Source: Bdellovibrionales bacterium
GTDB lineage: Bacteria; Bdellovibrionota; UBA1018; CAIMNF01
Direction: 5' to 3'
Assembly (NCBI GenBank): GCA_947372355.1
Contig: CANBTI010000006.1
Location: 1-64,000 of the forward strand
DNA length: 64,000 nt
Both the position numbers and the translations under genes were made by a program. Below the pieces are notes generated by a model. It searched no databases, was not told the origin of the DNA, and saw only the letters and a list, made by a program, of their open reading frames with translations. Below, piece after piece: positions 29,262-39,548 of the stretch. Within the stretch, counting starts at the first letter, position 1; each line of letters opens with the position of its first letter.

Positions 29262-29741
29262 TTACTGAATAGTTACTTGAAGCCCGTTAGTAAAATCAAT
29301 AAATTGTTTAAGCTTATTAGATAGCTCTACCCGATCCCCAGATTTTACCTTATTGATCACCATTGGATTATCAGTATTGCAAAATCCAGAAATTTCACCA
29401 ATCCATTGTTCATATTGTGAGGAGATATTTTGAGCGCGTAACAAATGACTTAAAGTATCAGCCGTGCACTCATCATTTGAGTTTTGATACACAACAAGAT
29501 TAAAAATTTGAAGATCTGAAATTAGCCCACCTAAATAATAGCAAATGCGTACGTCGTCATCATGAGCAGTACCTGAGCTCATTCGTATATTAATTAATTC
29601 AGAAAGCATGCGACTATGCCTAATACTTTGAGAAATCATTCGTTTTGCATTTTCAGGGGTGGTGAAACAATCGTTTGCATTTGCTTGAACAAATCCTTGG
29701 GAAATAAAAAATAATAAAAACATTAAAAAGAATCGATTCAT
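29262..29741 (-). CDS. Secreted hypothetical protein
   Basis: 159 aa, signal peptide MNRFFLMFLLFFISQGFVQA. Confidence 0.55.
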   Translation of the reverse strand: MNRFFLMFLLFFISQGFVQANANDCFTTPENAKRMISQSIRHSRMLSELINIRMSSGTAHDDDVRICYYLGGLISDLQIFNLVVYQNSNDECTADTLSHLLRAQNISSQYEQWIGEISGFCNTDNPMVINKVKSGDRVELSNKLKQFIDFTNGLQVTIQ

Positions 29742-29866
29742 CCCTACTCCTCTTACTAGAATAATTTAAAGCATATATAGCTCTAATTGAAACTTTAATC
29801 AAGATATCGATAAATTCCCCAAAGCTATTGATAGAATTCGTTCCATGTCATAGAGTCATATACAAT

Positions 29867-30361
29867 ATGAGCTTAAATAAATTTCCTGAACTATCTAAAT
29901 TCTTTACCACCTATTTTTCTGAGGCCGATGCCGAACAGGATTTGGAATCTACTAAATCTTTTCTTTCTACCGCTTCAACGAATGAGCAACAAAAAGTTTT
30001 GCTTCAAGCTAAAGAATTGATCAATGAATCTCATTCGATCGTTGAGGATTTAGGAATGCAGGCAAACCGTTGGTTTGGAGATGCCGAAGAAGCGCAAGCT
30101 TGGGTTAAAACCATCATTGGTTTTATGGATAACAATCAAAGTTCTGATTCTGTGATCGTTAAAGATTCAAATGGAGCAACATTAGCCGACGGAGACGCAG
30201 TTACTGTAATCAAGGATCTAAAGGTTAAAGGCGGAACTAGTGATCTAAAACGCGGAACCCTAGTTAAAAAAATTCGCCTCATCGGAGATCCAGAAAACAT
30301 TGAGTGCAATGTGAATGGAAGCACTCTCGTTTTAAAAACATGTTTTCTAAAGAAGGCTTAA
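29867..30361 (+). CDS. PhnA/YjdM-domain protein
   Basis: VKDSNGATLADGDAVTVIKDLKVKGGTSDLKRGTLVKKIRLIGDPENIECNVNGSTLVLKTCFLKK. Confidence 0.85.
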   Translation: MSLNKFPELSKFFTTYFSEADAEQDLESTKSFLSTASTNEQQKVLLQAKELINESHSIVEDLGMQANRWFGDAEEAQAWVKTIIGFMDNNQSSDSVIVKDSNGATLADGDAVTVIKDLKVKGGTSDLKRGTLVKKIRLIGDPENIECNVNGSTLVLKTCFLKKA

Positions 30362-30366
30362 AATCA

Positions 30367-31326
30367 CTAAGGGTTTTTAAACCAAGGTAAATCATTCCAC
30401 AAAAGTGCGGAAAGCTCATCTTGTCCTTTAGCATTAGGATGAAAGCAATCTTTGGCTAATCCCTCAATTTTAATCTCTCTTTTGAAAAGAGAATGACTAA
30501 ATATAAAATCAAATTGAGGATAAGTTTTAGAAAGTTCAAGAGTGATCGACTCAAGAAATTTATTTTTATTCTCAATCACCTGAACACTCGCAGCATATTG
30601 CTCAGGCGTATTCCAGGTTACTAAAGGTAAACAATATTTATCTTTTTCTTTAATACGATATTCACAAGTTGTATCTTTACTCAAAGGGTAATCTAAAATT
30701 TCTCTTTTTCCTAAATCAGGAATTTTTGGAAGTGAAGATACTAAAACTCGAATGGGTTGATCTTGCTTAATCACCGAAATGATTTTAAAAAATTCACGAA
30801 TTGAAGCAGCCATCTCCACTTCAGGAGTACCCCCCGGATTCCAATCAATGCATGCATCATTGGAACCAATCAAAAAAGTAAGGTACAATACTTTTTGAAA
30901 TTCACCGGTTTTCCAAATATTAATGATATCTTTTGCCTGACCGGGAAGATCAGCAGCAACAGCCCCAGCCATTGCAAAATTTCTACTTTCTAATTCTAAT
31001 TCTGGTTCAGCAATTTTAAGATAATCCTTCAATCGAACATAATGAGATTGAATATTGCTACCAGTACCAAATGATAAAGTAGATTTATTATTTAAGAGTT
31101 GGGCAAGCCGCACTTTCCATTCAGGAATATTATGAGGTGGATGAGGTGGAGAAGTAATTTTATTTTCTGAAGCTAAAATAACTGCACTGGTGTTGGCAAG
31201 AAAACCTGCGCTAATTGAATCACCCACTGTAATCATCAGAGCTTTTGATTTTTGTTCAGCAGCATGAGAGTTTGTCATCGAAGTAAATAACAATAAATTC
31301 AGCAGTATGATGCTAAAGAATCTCAT
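30367..31326 (-). CDS. Secreted SGNH/GDSL hydrolase
   Basis: VGDSISAGFL (block I), GSNDACID (block III), DCFHPNAKGQ (block V). Confidence 0.85.
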   Translation of the reverse strand: MRFFSIILLNLLLFTSMTNSHAAEQKSKALMITVGDSISAGFLANTSAVILASENKITSPPHPPHNIPEWKVRLAQLLNNKSTLSFGTGSNIQSHYVRLKDYLKIAEPELELESRNFAMAGAVAADLPGQAKDIINIWKTGEFQKVLYLTFLIGSNDACIDWNPGGTPEVEMAASIREFFKIISVIKQDQPIRVLVSSLPKIPDLGKREILDYPLSKDTTCEYRIKEKDKYCLPLVTWNTPEQYAASVQVIENKNKFLESITLELSKTYPQFDFIFSHSLFKREIKIEGLAKDCFHPNAKGQDELSALLWNDLPWFKNP

Positions 31327-31352
31327 AGATATATTCTAACAGTACTTCACGA

Positions 31353-31712
31353 CTAAAGCACTTTTAATTTCATCATCAAAACATTCACTAAAGTGAGTGA
31401 GAATAATCCCGTCAAAAACTTAGCCAAAAAGCTCCATTCCTGAAGTGGACTGATCACAAATGGAAGAAAAAAGATCAGAGAAATTGGAACAAAAATTAAG
31501 GTGCTTTTTGCATAAGAAGAAAGCTCACCCACTGATGTGCCTTGATAACCCATGAAAGCAAACGCAATAACGCTTGTCAAAGGTAGAGCCAAAATCAATC
31601 CTCCTAGACTTGGATTTCTTTTGGCAATCTCAGTACTCACAGCAATCACTAAAGATGAAACTAAAACTTTTATAAAAAATGGCATCTGTAACAAAGTGAT
31701 TACACCAATCAA
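31353..31712 (-). CDS. DUF3147-like membrane protein
   Basis: Four-helix small membrane protein; AKRNPSLGGLILALPLTSVIAFAFMG. Confidence 0.6.
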   Translation of the reverse strand: MIGVITLLQMPFFIKVLVSSLVIAVSTEIAKRNPSLGGLILALPLTSVIAFAFMGYQGTSVGELSSYAKSTLIFVPISLIFFLPFVISPLQEWSFLAKFLTGLFSLTLVNVLMMKLKVL

Positions 31713-31736
31713 TTGTATTTAGACAAGAAACTTCTT

Positions 31737-32351
31737 TTAGCTTTTGTATTCCAGATGGATCGGAGGTGGTTCATGTTTTCCCCATTTTCCAACCCGTTCT
31801 ACACTACTCGCTTGAGGACCATTCTCCCCCATTTCTTCCACAAACCGAACTTCATCTCCTAAGTTCAGAAAATCAAAACCTCTACCCAGAACACTATTTT
31901 TGTTAAAATAAACTTCTCTACCCGTTGATGTTTTTAAAAAGCCACCATCGTTTTCAAGCAATATCTTAATCACGATTCCTTGAAGGGGTTTTTCATGGTG
32001 CCTCTTTTTTTCTCGGGAATTTAATTTTGAATAATCTTCCAATTGACGTCTAGCGGCTCTAAATGCATCCCTGACAGCTAAATAAGGATCCTCATGAGGT
32101 TGATGCAAAGGCGGATTTCGATCTACTAAAATCTCATTTCCGGGCAAAGTTAAATCAATCCGTACATGATAGAGATTTCCTTGCTGTTTTCTTTTTTCTG
32201 ATAGTCCAACCACCACTCTTGCTGAAATTAAATAAGGAAAAATGTTATCGAGTTGTTCCATTTTATCTTTAATGATCGATTCAAGCGCGTTAGAATGATC
32301 TAAATGAACAAATGAAATTTGTAACGGTACTTGCATAAAATATGTCTCCAC
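31737..32351 (-). CDS. HPF/RaiA ribosome-associated domain fused to C-terminal cold-shock-like domain
   Basis: VPLQISFVHLDHSNALESIIKDKMEQLDNIFP (HPF); GIVIKILLENDGGFLKTSTGREVYFNKNSVL...GDEVRFVEEMGENGPQASSV (CSD-like). Confidence 0.85.
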   Translation of the reverse strand: METYFMQVPLQISFVHLDHSNALESIIKDKMEQLDNIFPYLISARVVVGLSEKRKQQGNLYHVRIDLTLPGNEILVDRNPPLHQPHEDPYLAVRDAFRAARRQLEDYSKLNSREKKRHHEKPLQGIVIKILLENDGGFLKTSTGREVYFNKNSVLGRGFDFLNLGDEVRFVEEMGENGPQASSVERVGKWGKHEPPPIHLEYKS

Positions 32352-32366
32352 ATTTATTGATGCATT

Positions 32367-33380
32367 TTAAGTGCCAATTAATTCTTTAAAACCAAATTCG
32401 ATCCAAAACCTTCCAGCATCTGTTTTAATTGGAACAGTAATCGTATTTTTTTCTTTACCGCAGCTATTGGATTGAATGGACTCACCACGAATTAAACTTG
32501 GTAGTGCCATACGGATTGCATGACCTTGTTGATTTAAAACTTGTTTGGCAACCCCGAAACAAACATTGGTAATTTCAGAAGCACCATCTTGTACCTCATC
32601 ATCAACCTCGGTATAATTTTCTCCCAACATCTTATTGATTAAGGATAAAAAAGTAGCTTTTTCATAATACATTCCGAAAAAACCAGAAAAATTCTGATCG
32701 GTGACACCAATAATGCTACCTACATCGAAAGTAAAAAAGTTTTTTGGAGATTTTAAAAATGGAGCCCCAATTTCAATTTGTGTTCCAAATTGAGTTTCTA
32801 ATGTTTTTCTTCCTGCTTTCACAAATTCTAACAATACTTCTGCTCCCCAGTTTTTATTAAATACTTTGGTAACTGAGGGTGGCTGAACATCTTCATTTTT
32901 TTGATTGATGTGAAACACCTGATAAAAAGGACCAAACTCCGTTAGATAGGCTAATGTTTGAACCGTTTGTCCTCCTGAGGAACCTGCCTTTTGGATATTT
33001 ACACCTGACAATAAGGAAGGGAGAGCAACTTGTAATCCCATTCCTTTTTTATTGAGTTCTGCTTTTGCAACTCCAAAAATAATATTGGTAAATTCAGCAG
33101 CTCCATCTTCTATATCAGAGCTCATTTCTGTAAAATCAGTTTCAAGCATTCTATTAATAATGCCCAAAAACACCTTTTTACTGAACTGCATTGAAACCGA
33201 ACCTTGTAGCGTAGGTGAAGTGATTCCAATTAATCCAGCAACGGTACTGATTCCAGGAGGAGTTTTTCCTCTTTCAAGAAGCTTCACCGAATGAATCGTT
33301 GTTTTGCAAAGATCAAGAATGGTCTTTTGAGTTCCCTCTTGAAACTCATGTAAAATTTCATCAAAACTAAAGTTAGACAT
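32367..33380 (-). CDS. Tandem CheX-like (CheC/CheX/FliY family) protein
   Basis: Two homologous halves, each with ExxN motif: EDGAAEFTNIIFGVAKAELN and QDGASEITNVCFGVAKQVLN. Confidence 0.8.
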   Translation of the reverse strand: MSNFSFDEILHEFQEGTQKTILDLCKTTIHSVKLLERGKTPPGISTVAGLIGITSPTLQGSVSMQFSKKVFLGIINRMLETDFTEMSSDIEDGAAEFTNIIFGVAKAELNKKGMGLQVALPSLLSGVNIQKAGSSGGQTVQTLAYLTEFGPFYQVFHINQKNEDVQPPSVTKVFNKNWGAEVLLEFVKAGRKTLETQFGTQIEIGAPFLKSPKNFFTFDVGSIIGVTDQNFSGFFGMYYEKATFLSLINKMLGENYTEVDDEVQDGASEITNVCFGVAKQVLNQQGHAIRMALPSLIRGESIQSNSCGKEKNTITVPIKTDAGRFWIEFGFKELIGT

Positions 33381-33461
33381 CCTTTAATGCTGCTAAAATA
33401 GTGAGAATTTTACAATCAGGATATTTGTGTGGTGTTTTTTTGACGCAAAAAATATCAAACA

Positions 33462-33707
33462 CTATTTCAATCGATGAACCAACGCTTCTAATCCGTTTAA
33501 TTTGATTTCGTACAATAGCCCCAGAAGTTCACCTAACTTACCGGGAGGTAACCCCTTAGAATGGTACCAAACCACATAAGGTTCAGGTAAATCAATCAGG
33601 AGTACATCCTTATACTTTCCAAATGGCATTTTCATCGTTGCCAGTGTTTTTAAATCATTTTGGCTCATGCCAACTAAAGTATCATAAAAATTTAAAAACC
33701 CTGCCAA
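33462..33707 (-). CDS. DUF3820 family protein
   Basis: MKMPFGKYKDVLLIDLPEPYVVWYHSKGLPPGKLGELLGLLYEIK. Confidence 0.8.
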   Translation of the reverse strand: MAGFLNFYDTLVGMSQNDLKTLATMKMPFGKYKDVLLIDLPEPYVVWYHSKGLPPGKLGELLGLLYEIKLNGLEALVHRLK

Positions 33708-34519
33708 TAAGCAGCATCCACTTCACTTTTTATAAATTCAGTTTTTTCAAACCCTGTTCTTTCTAACGTATCAATATCTTGTGGCTGCCAAAAATACATG
33801 GATTTTTTAATGAGATAACAATAACTTTCTTGTTGATGTTGTTCATAATCAGAATACTTTAAAACGGTCGGACATACAGTTTTTGGAACAATAAAATAAT
33901 TAGTCCATTGATGCATCTTTGTAGGCCCATTCATGAAAGTATAATCAATCACATTTTCAGTAATTTCATTCCCTTCATTCACTAATACATAAGGTGAAAC
34001 ATGAAACCACCAATAGTAATTATAATCCCAAATATATTTTGAAGTAAAAAAGAGAAATACTTTCATTAAATTTATATTCCGCTTCTTGTTTTCTTCATAA
34101 ACCCAAACATGAGCTTTATTATAACATTGAGCACGAGATCGAAAATTCGGATTTAACTCCCTAAATATTACATTCGCATCACCCATACTGGGCAAAACGG
34201 TTGGAACATATTCAAATAGTGAGGGAAGTAAGAAATCATGCATTCCTGATGCACTGGCTCCAATCACTTTTACATTGCTGATGATACGGTCATCATTTAA
34301 TTCAATTTCAAAAACTAAGTGTTTTTTTGTCCCTTCAGTGAGCATAGTTAACATTTTAATTTGATCAATCGGCAACTTACCCACTACCCCATCTTTCATT
34401 AAAAATATTAAATGAGGATCCGTTTCGTTTCTGGCTAAATGAACTGAAGCAATCTCAGTTTGAATGGTTGATGCAAAGCTAGCTGTGGATAAATATAACA
34501 ATAGTGCAATCTTAAACAT
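33692..34519 (-). CDS. Secreted hypothetical protein
   Basis: Signal peptide from internal Met (MFKIALLLYLSTASFAS). Confidence 0.6.
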   Translation of the reverse strand: MFKIALLLYLSTASFASTIQTEIASVHLARNETDPHLIFLMKDGVVGKLPIDQIKMLTMLTEGTKKHLVFEIELNDDRIISNVKVIGASASGMHDFLLPSLFEYVPTVLPSMGDANVIFRELNPNFRSRAQCYNKAHVWVYEENKKRNINLMKVFLFFTSKYIWDYNYYWWFHVSPYVLVNEGNEITENVIDYTFMNGPTKMHQWTNYFIVPKTVCPTVLKYSDYEQHQQESYCYLIKKSMYFWQPQDIDTLERTGFEKTEFIKSEVDAAYWQGF

Positions 34520-34640
34520 ATCATTTAAAAAGCATGAAATATGCCAAATAAAAATTAAATTGTCACATTGATGCTCGATCATGGTTCTAATCAATTATCA
34601 ATAATTTTATAATGGCACTATCATTGCAAAAGATGAATCC

Positions 34641-36017
34641 ATGAATAATACAAATATTAATATGGGTTTTAACATTGATCGATCACTTCATGCTCTGGTT
34701 GCTTTTATCTCATTTACGGCTGTTGGAATGGCAATAGAAAGCTGTTCCACCATTCCTAAAGCTGAAATTGCTTCCGATGCAAACCCCACCGCTGAAGTAT
34801 TAAGCTTAAATAAATCTATACAAGAAGGTTATGCAAACCAATATGATATTCTTGCAAATGATGATTTTACGAAAGCAGTGGAATATGACGAAGATGCTAA
34901 AAATAATCTAAATAAAGGTAAATCAAATGAGAATATTTTAGATCTGGTGTCTTCCGGTAAAGGATATTTTATTGAAGCTAAAAATAAATCTAATTCAAGA
35001 AGGCCGTCGGTAGAAAGGATCTTGAAAGCTCGAAGTGCTGCATTAGCAGCTGGTATCAGAAATGCGGAACAAGAAGAAAAGCTTAAGGAAGTGGATCAAC
35101 AATTGAGATCAAATTCCGATAATTTTAATACAAAATTAAGTGAAAATGAATTTTTAAAATTTGAGAATGATTATTATAGTCTTGAATTATTAAGCATACA
35201 AAATCGTGAACTCAATTCGATTCGTAATTTAATATCAAGTGCGAAAAATAAAAATGCTGTTAAATATGCACCAAAAACATATCTACAAGCAGAAACTGAT
35301 TTTAAAAACGCTGAAAATGCTATTAAAAATGCCCCCTATGACAGAGCGACTTATCAATCCTCAGTTGATAAAGCTCAAGCAAGTGCAAACTATCTCTTTT
35401 CCATTACCTCTAGAATCAATACTTCAAATCCCAGAATGAATGAAGAAACTGCACTTCAAGTAGTGAAACAAGATAAGGAACCTAGTTATCTTCAGACAGC
35501 TTTAAACACTGAAGAGGCTTCGAAAAGAAACCTTGAAAAAACACTGACTGAAAAAGAAATCGTCCTTTCACAACTTCAAAGTAAACAACAAAGACAAGAA
35601 GCAATTGCATCCGCTCAAAATGAGTTCACAGAAGATGAGGCTGAAGTTTTTCAACAAGGTGATAAAGTTTTAATTCGCTTGAAAAAAATAAACTTTCCAT
35701 CTGGAAGTGCCAAAATCCCTAGCGCATCAGATGCCCTACTTTCTAAGGTAATGAGCACGATTGATCGACTCAATCCTGATGAGATTAAGGTTGAAGGACA
35801 CACTGACACTACCGGAAGCCCTCGAAAAAATATTGAGCTCTCACAATTAAGAGCAATGGAAATTGCCAACTATTTGAAAAACGATCCTAAATCGACAGCA
35901 AAGATTGAAGCTGTCGGACGAGGATATGAAAAACCAATTGCTACGAACAAAACGGCAATAGGGCGTGCTCAAAATAGACGAGTAGATATTATCATCACGC
36001 CCAAATCATCAATTTAG
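34641..36017 (+). CDS. OmpA-family protein with DUF4398-like helical region
   Basis: INFPSGSAKIPSAS...IKVEGHTDTTGSPRKNIELSQLRAMEIANYL...VGRGYEKPIATNKTAIGRAQNRRVDI. Confidence 0.9.
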   Translation: MNNTNINMGFNIDRSLHALVAFISFTAVGMAIESCSTIPKAEIASDANPTAEVLSLNKSIQEGYANQYDILANDDFTKAVEYDEDAKNNLNKGKSNENILDLVSSGKGYFIEAKNKSNSRRPSVERILKARSAALAAGIRNAEQEEKLKEVDQQLRSNSDNFNTKLSENEFLKFENDYYSLELLSIQNRELNSIRNLISSAKNKNAVKYAPKTYLQAETDFKNAENAIKNAPYDRATYQSSVDKAQASANYLFSITSRINTSNPRMNEETALQVVKQDKEPSYLQTALNTEEASKRNLEKTLTEKEIVLSQLQSKQQRQEAIASAQNEFTEDEAEVFQQGDKVLIRLKKINFPSGSAKIPSASDALLSKVMSTIDRLNPDEIKVEGHTDTTGSPRKNIELSQLRAMEIANYLKNDPKSTAKIEAVGRGYEKPIATNKTAIGRAQNRRVDIIITPKSSI

Positions 36018-36043
36018 CTGATATCGGCTAAATCCTGTCACCT

Positions 36044-36076
36044 AAGCGCTCCTGGAATTTTATTCAGGGGCGCTTT
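36044..36076 (+). terminator. Rho-independent terminator after OmpA-family gene
   Basis: AAGCGCTCCTGGAATTTTATTCAGGGGCGCTTTCCTTATTTT stem-loop plus T-rich tract. Confidence 0.65.
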
Positions 36077-36078
36077 CC

Positions 36079-36696
36079 TTATTTTATAGAATTCAGTAAA
36101 TTTAAAACATCAGTATTCTGATTGTAACTTGCCATATCTTTTGATGAAGCAAGACACTTCGCACTTGGAGAAACCTTCGCTTCTTTTATCATCAGTTGAA
36201 CCATTTGCAGATATCCTTGGCGAGAAGCAACTGCGAGAGGACAAAGTTTTCCACGAGCATTCACATCTATATCTGTTTTAGTGAGTAAAATACGAGCCAC
36301 TTCGATTGAATCATTGAGTGCTGCTACATGAAGTGGATTTCTACCCATTAAAGTTGTCACATTCACATCCGCTGATCGAGCGAGCAATAACTCCACCGAT
36401 TCAGTTTTTTCATACTTAGCTGCAACCATGAGGGGTGTGTATTGAGAAATAGGTTGAGCTAAATTAGGATTTGCACCTTGCTCTAAAAGTGCCGCCACCA
36501 TTTCATTTGAATCAAGTTTGATGGCGTAAGTGAGTGGAGTTTCTGTATCGGTAACCGAATCAACGGAAACTCCAGCTTTAATTTGAGCCACTACCCCAGG
36601 AACATCATCATTGATCAGGGCATCCCAAAATAAATCGTAAGGTTTTTCTTCGGCCATTGCAGATGGGGTAAATAATAGAAAAATAAGCGATAACAT
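36079..36696 (-). CDS. Secreted ankyrin-repeat protein
   Basis: ETPLTYAIKLDSNEMVAALLEQGANPN..YTPLMVAAKYEKTESVELLLARSADVN..RNPLHVAALNDSIEVARILL. Confidence 0.9.
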   Translation of the reverse strand: MLSLIFLLFTPSAMAEEKPYDLFWDALINDDVPGVVAQIKAGVSVDSVTDTETPLTYAIKLDSNEMVAALLEQGANPNLAQPISQYTPLMVAAKYEKTESVELLLARSADVNVTTLMGRNPLHVAALNDSIEVARILLTKTDIDVNARGKLCPLAVASRQGYLQMVQLMIKEAKVSPSAKCLASSKDMASYNQNTDVLNLLNSIK

Positions 36697-36727
36697 GAAG
36701 AGGTATTATCAATTACAACGCGCTAGG

Positions 36728-37687
36728 TCAATCTGCATTATCTTCTTCTGGGAATGATTCAATCATCTGATCTCTAATATGTTCGAGTTCACGAAGTCTT
36801 TTACGTAAACGGATGTGGATTCCCAAAGTACTCAAAATGGGGAGGAGCCTCTCAGCTGCCTTCTCCTCTTTCACAATAAAAAATAGTGGGATGCGCTTTT
36901 GTTTTTCAATCGAACCAATGAGAGCTTCAGCCAGCTCATGTTCTGGATCAGCATGCGCTTCAAGTGTCACTAGTCCTAGTAATCCTGCTTGGGGTTCAGC
37001 GATCCCAGCACATTGCACGAACACTTCCTGATCCCCTTGAAAGCGAGTAGCGGGCAGATAAAAGGAAGACGCTTCCCAAACACCATCTCTCAGTAACCCT
37101 GCTGCCTGAATTCGTTTTAGTCGTGCTTCTTGGATTTCGATCGCATCGTATTTTTTAAATTGTTCATCTGGAAACTCACTCACTTCAGCGCGCCAACTTT
37201 TACTCACCTTCCATAAGTGATAGCAAAAATCTTCCGTTTCCCCGAGCATAGGTAATTTTTCTTCATCCACCATCGTTACCGCTGTATTGATGGCATCTAA
37301 TACTTCATAGAGGATTTTCTTTTCATCCGTACGAAGTGGTTCTGGAGGCTGTCCAGGTTTACAAGATTCATCCGAATCAATGTCATCTTCAGTGATTCCC
37401 ACTTTGATTGCATCAGTAGTGGCAAAATCTAATCCAAACTCAGGTATCCATTCACCACTTCTATATTGCAAATAGCGGTAACAAGGATCATGTCCACGCA
37501 AAATGAGAAGTTTGAAATCAGACGCCTGATCTTCTCCAAAAAATGCACAAACAGTTTGCGTTTCTTCTGCATTCGATGGATCAGTGACTTCAATAAAAAT
37601 ACCAGTCCATTCATCAAAACGTGTCCATGGAGCAAGCTCTAAAAAACGTTCGATAATTTGGTCAGGAGCTGGTGATTGTGGATTCAT
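36728..37687 (-). CDS. Hypothetical protein
   Basis: 319 aa intact ORF with clean codon usage; no family recognised. Confidence 0.65.
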   Translation of the reverse strand: MNPQSPAPDQIIERFLELAPWTRFDEWTGIFIEVTDPSNAEETQTVCAFFGEDQASDFKLLILRGHDPCYRYLQYRSGEWIPEFGLDFATTDAIKVGITEDDIDSDESCKPGQPPEPLRTDEKKILYEVLDAINTAVTMVDEEKLPMLGETEDFCYHLWKVSKSWRAEVSEFPDEQFKKYDAIEIQEARLKRIQAAGLLRDGVWEASSFYLPATRFQGDQEVFVQCAGIAEPQAGLLGLVTLEAHADPEHELAEALIGSIEKQKRIPLFFIVKEEKAAERLLPILSTLGIHIRLRKRLRELEHIRDQMIESFPEEDNAD

Positions 37688-37704
37688 TAACTATTGTTTT
37701 ACTA

Positions 37705-38496
37705 TTATTTTACGGTATCAGAGTAGAAAATTCGGTACGCGACTGGAACCTGATAGTAATCTTTAGGTTCATAAAACTTCATCGTGCGACTATCTTGAAG
37801 TTTTTTAGTCATTTCTTCTCCTGCCATAGCTCTACGCCATACATAAGGAGTCACTAAACAAGAATCGCGGTGCATGCCCAAACCTTCTTGATCCGCTTTT
37901 ACATAAGCCATTTGATAGGCATCACAATGTAATTTATTTGGATAAATACAATAGTTTACTGCATATCCACGACGAACCTGCTCAAAGTTAAGATTGGCAT
38001 TTCCTTTATAAACATGGCCAAGAATTCTGCCGTAGCGATCGCATCTCACTTGATCCAGTTCCAATGTAATTTGATCTCCAGATTGAACCATGGATAACAA
38101 AGATTGCTTTGCTAAAACACCCCATTTTGGTTGAGCCAAAGCCTTGAAATGAAGCTCAGGAGTATCCATGCCGAGCATACGAATCGCGAGTAATTTATTG
38201 TTAGCATAAAAGTGAATGGTATCTCCATCCACTACTCGATAAACTTTACCCGTTAGGGTTTTAATCCCTTTATATTCCCATTCATTACAGTAATCCGTTT
38301 TTTGGTATGGACCGTCTGAATCCTTCCCTAATCGCTCTACTAATCCACAAGAATTAGGAAGATTTACATTCATTTGTGTTTTTAAAAACATTCTCACATC
38401 CGCTTCGGTGCGAGGCGCAGTTTGAGTTTGCGCAATAGAATTAAGGGATGAAAGTAAAGTGAACGCTAGAGCAACCAAAATAGGAGTTAGATTCAT
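37705..38496 (-). CDS. Thermonuclease-family (SNase-like) secreted nuclease
   Basis: VYRVVDGDTIHFYANNKLLAIRMLGMDTPEL...CDRYGRILGHVYKGNANLNFEQVRRGYAV. Confidence 0.88.
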   Translation of the reverse strand: MNLTPILVALAFTLLSSLNSIAQTQTAPRTEADVRMFLKTQMNVNLPNSCGLVERLGKDSDGPYQKTDYCNEWEYKGIKTLTGKVYRVVDGDTIHFYANNKLLAIRMLGMDTPELHFKALAQPKWGVLAKQSLLSMVQSGDQITLELDQVRCDRYGRILGHVYKGNANLNFEQVRRGYAVNYCIYPNKLHCDAYQMAYVKADQEGLGMHRDSCLVTPYVWRRAMAGEEMTKKLQDSRTMKFYEPKDYYQVPVAYRIFYSDTVK

Positions 38497-38567
38497 AGGG
38501 CACACCCTAGTCTCGTCGGTTTTTCCTGTCAATTCGAGAATGGTTGAGCTAAAGAGTTCAACTACTC

Positions 38568-39176
38568 ATGAGCAAAATCACGCTACCCATCCCTATATTG
38601 GTTCTCCAGCATCCTCAGGAGCCTTCCAGAAAAGATCACGCAGTGAGTTCAGTTTCTGTATTAGAAGAAAATCTTTTTCCTTGCCAGGTCAACGTAGGAC
38701 TCTCTTGGCGTAATCTCGAAGCCGCACTCAAAAAATTTGAGGCCGTTCAGGGCATTCCAGAATTTAAAAAAGCCAGTAATTGGGGAACCCTCTATTTAGG
38801 AACTCAAAAGCAAACCCAAAATAAAGATGAAATTAAATTTTCAAGTGAACCCGGATTGTACTTCATGGATAAAAAAGAAGATGCAATATGTGGAATTATT
38901 TTACTCGATGGAACTTGGTCTCAAGCGAAAACACTTTGGTGGAGGAATGCCTGGTTATTAAAAACTAGACGCATGCACTTGATCCCTAAACAAAAATCTC
39001 TCTACGGTAATATAAGAAAAGAGCCGCGACCTGAATGTGTATCCACACTCGAAGCCGCAGCTGAAACATTAAGTTTTTTAGGGGTAGAACCTAGCGTGGA
39101 ATCAACTCTAAAAGAAAAATTCTCCGAACAACTCAAGGCTTTTAAAGCCTCAAGAGTGACGATTAAATCTAAATAG
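38568..39176 (+). CDS. DTW-domain protein (tRNA aminocarboxypropyltransferase family)
   Basis: LQHPQEPSRKDHAV; IILLDGTWSQAKTLWWRN; EPRPECVSTLEAAAETL. Confidence 0.85.
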   Translation: MSKITLPIPILVLQHPQEPSRKDHAVSSVSVLEENLFPCQVNVGLSWRNLEAALKKFEAVQGIPEFKKASNWGTLYLGTQKQTQNKDEIKFSSEPGLYFMDKKEDAICGIILLDGTWSQAKTLWWRNAWLLKTRRMHLIPKQKSLYGNIRKEPRPECVSTLEAAAETLSFLGVEPSVESTLKEKFSEQLKAFKASRVTIKSK

Positions 39177-39177
39177 A

Positions 39178-39507
39178 CTAGCGCTTTTGATTTTTTTGCA
39201 TTTGAGCGAGCATGTCCATCGCTTTTTTCATTTGCGCTTGCATGTTAGGATTATTCATTTGTCCCATGAGTGCACTCATATCTGGCATTCCTTGGGGAGC
39301 TCTACCTTGGCCAGGTTTTCCACCCATCATGCCTTGCATTTGGCTCATCATCGCATTCATATCAGGCATTCCGTTTTTGCCACCCATTTGCTTCATCATT
39401 TTGATGGAAGGATAAATAACTTTAAAGAAAAGAAATACATTGATCGCAGTTAAAATCGCTACAAAAATCCAACTCACTAATATCCAGTTCATATCATCTC
39501 CAATCAC
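39178..39507 (-). CDS. Small membrane protein with Met/Gly/Gln-rich tail
   Basis: N-terminal TM helix then MMKQMGGKNGMPDMNAMMSQMQGMMGG. Confidence 0.55.
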   Translation of the reverse strand: MIGDDMNWILVSWIFVAILTAINVFLFFKVIYPSIKMMKQMGGKNGMPDMNAMMSQMQGMMGGKPGQGRAPQGMPDMSALMGQMNNPNMQAQMKKAMDMLAQMQKNQKR

Positions 39508-39548
39508 AAAGTTTGTCTTTGAAGACTAGCGAAGCGTGAGGTGTAACG

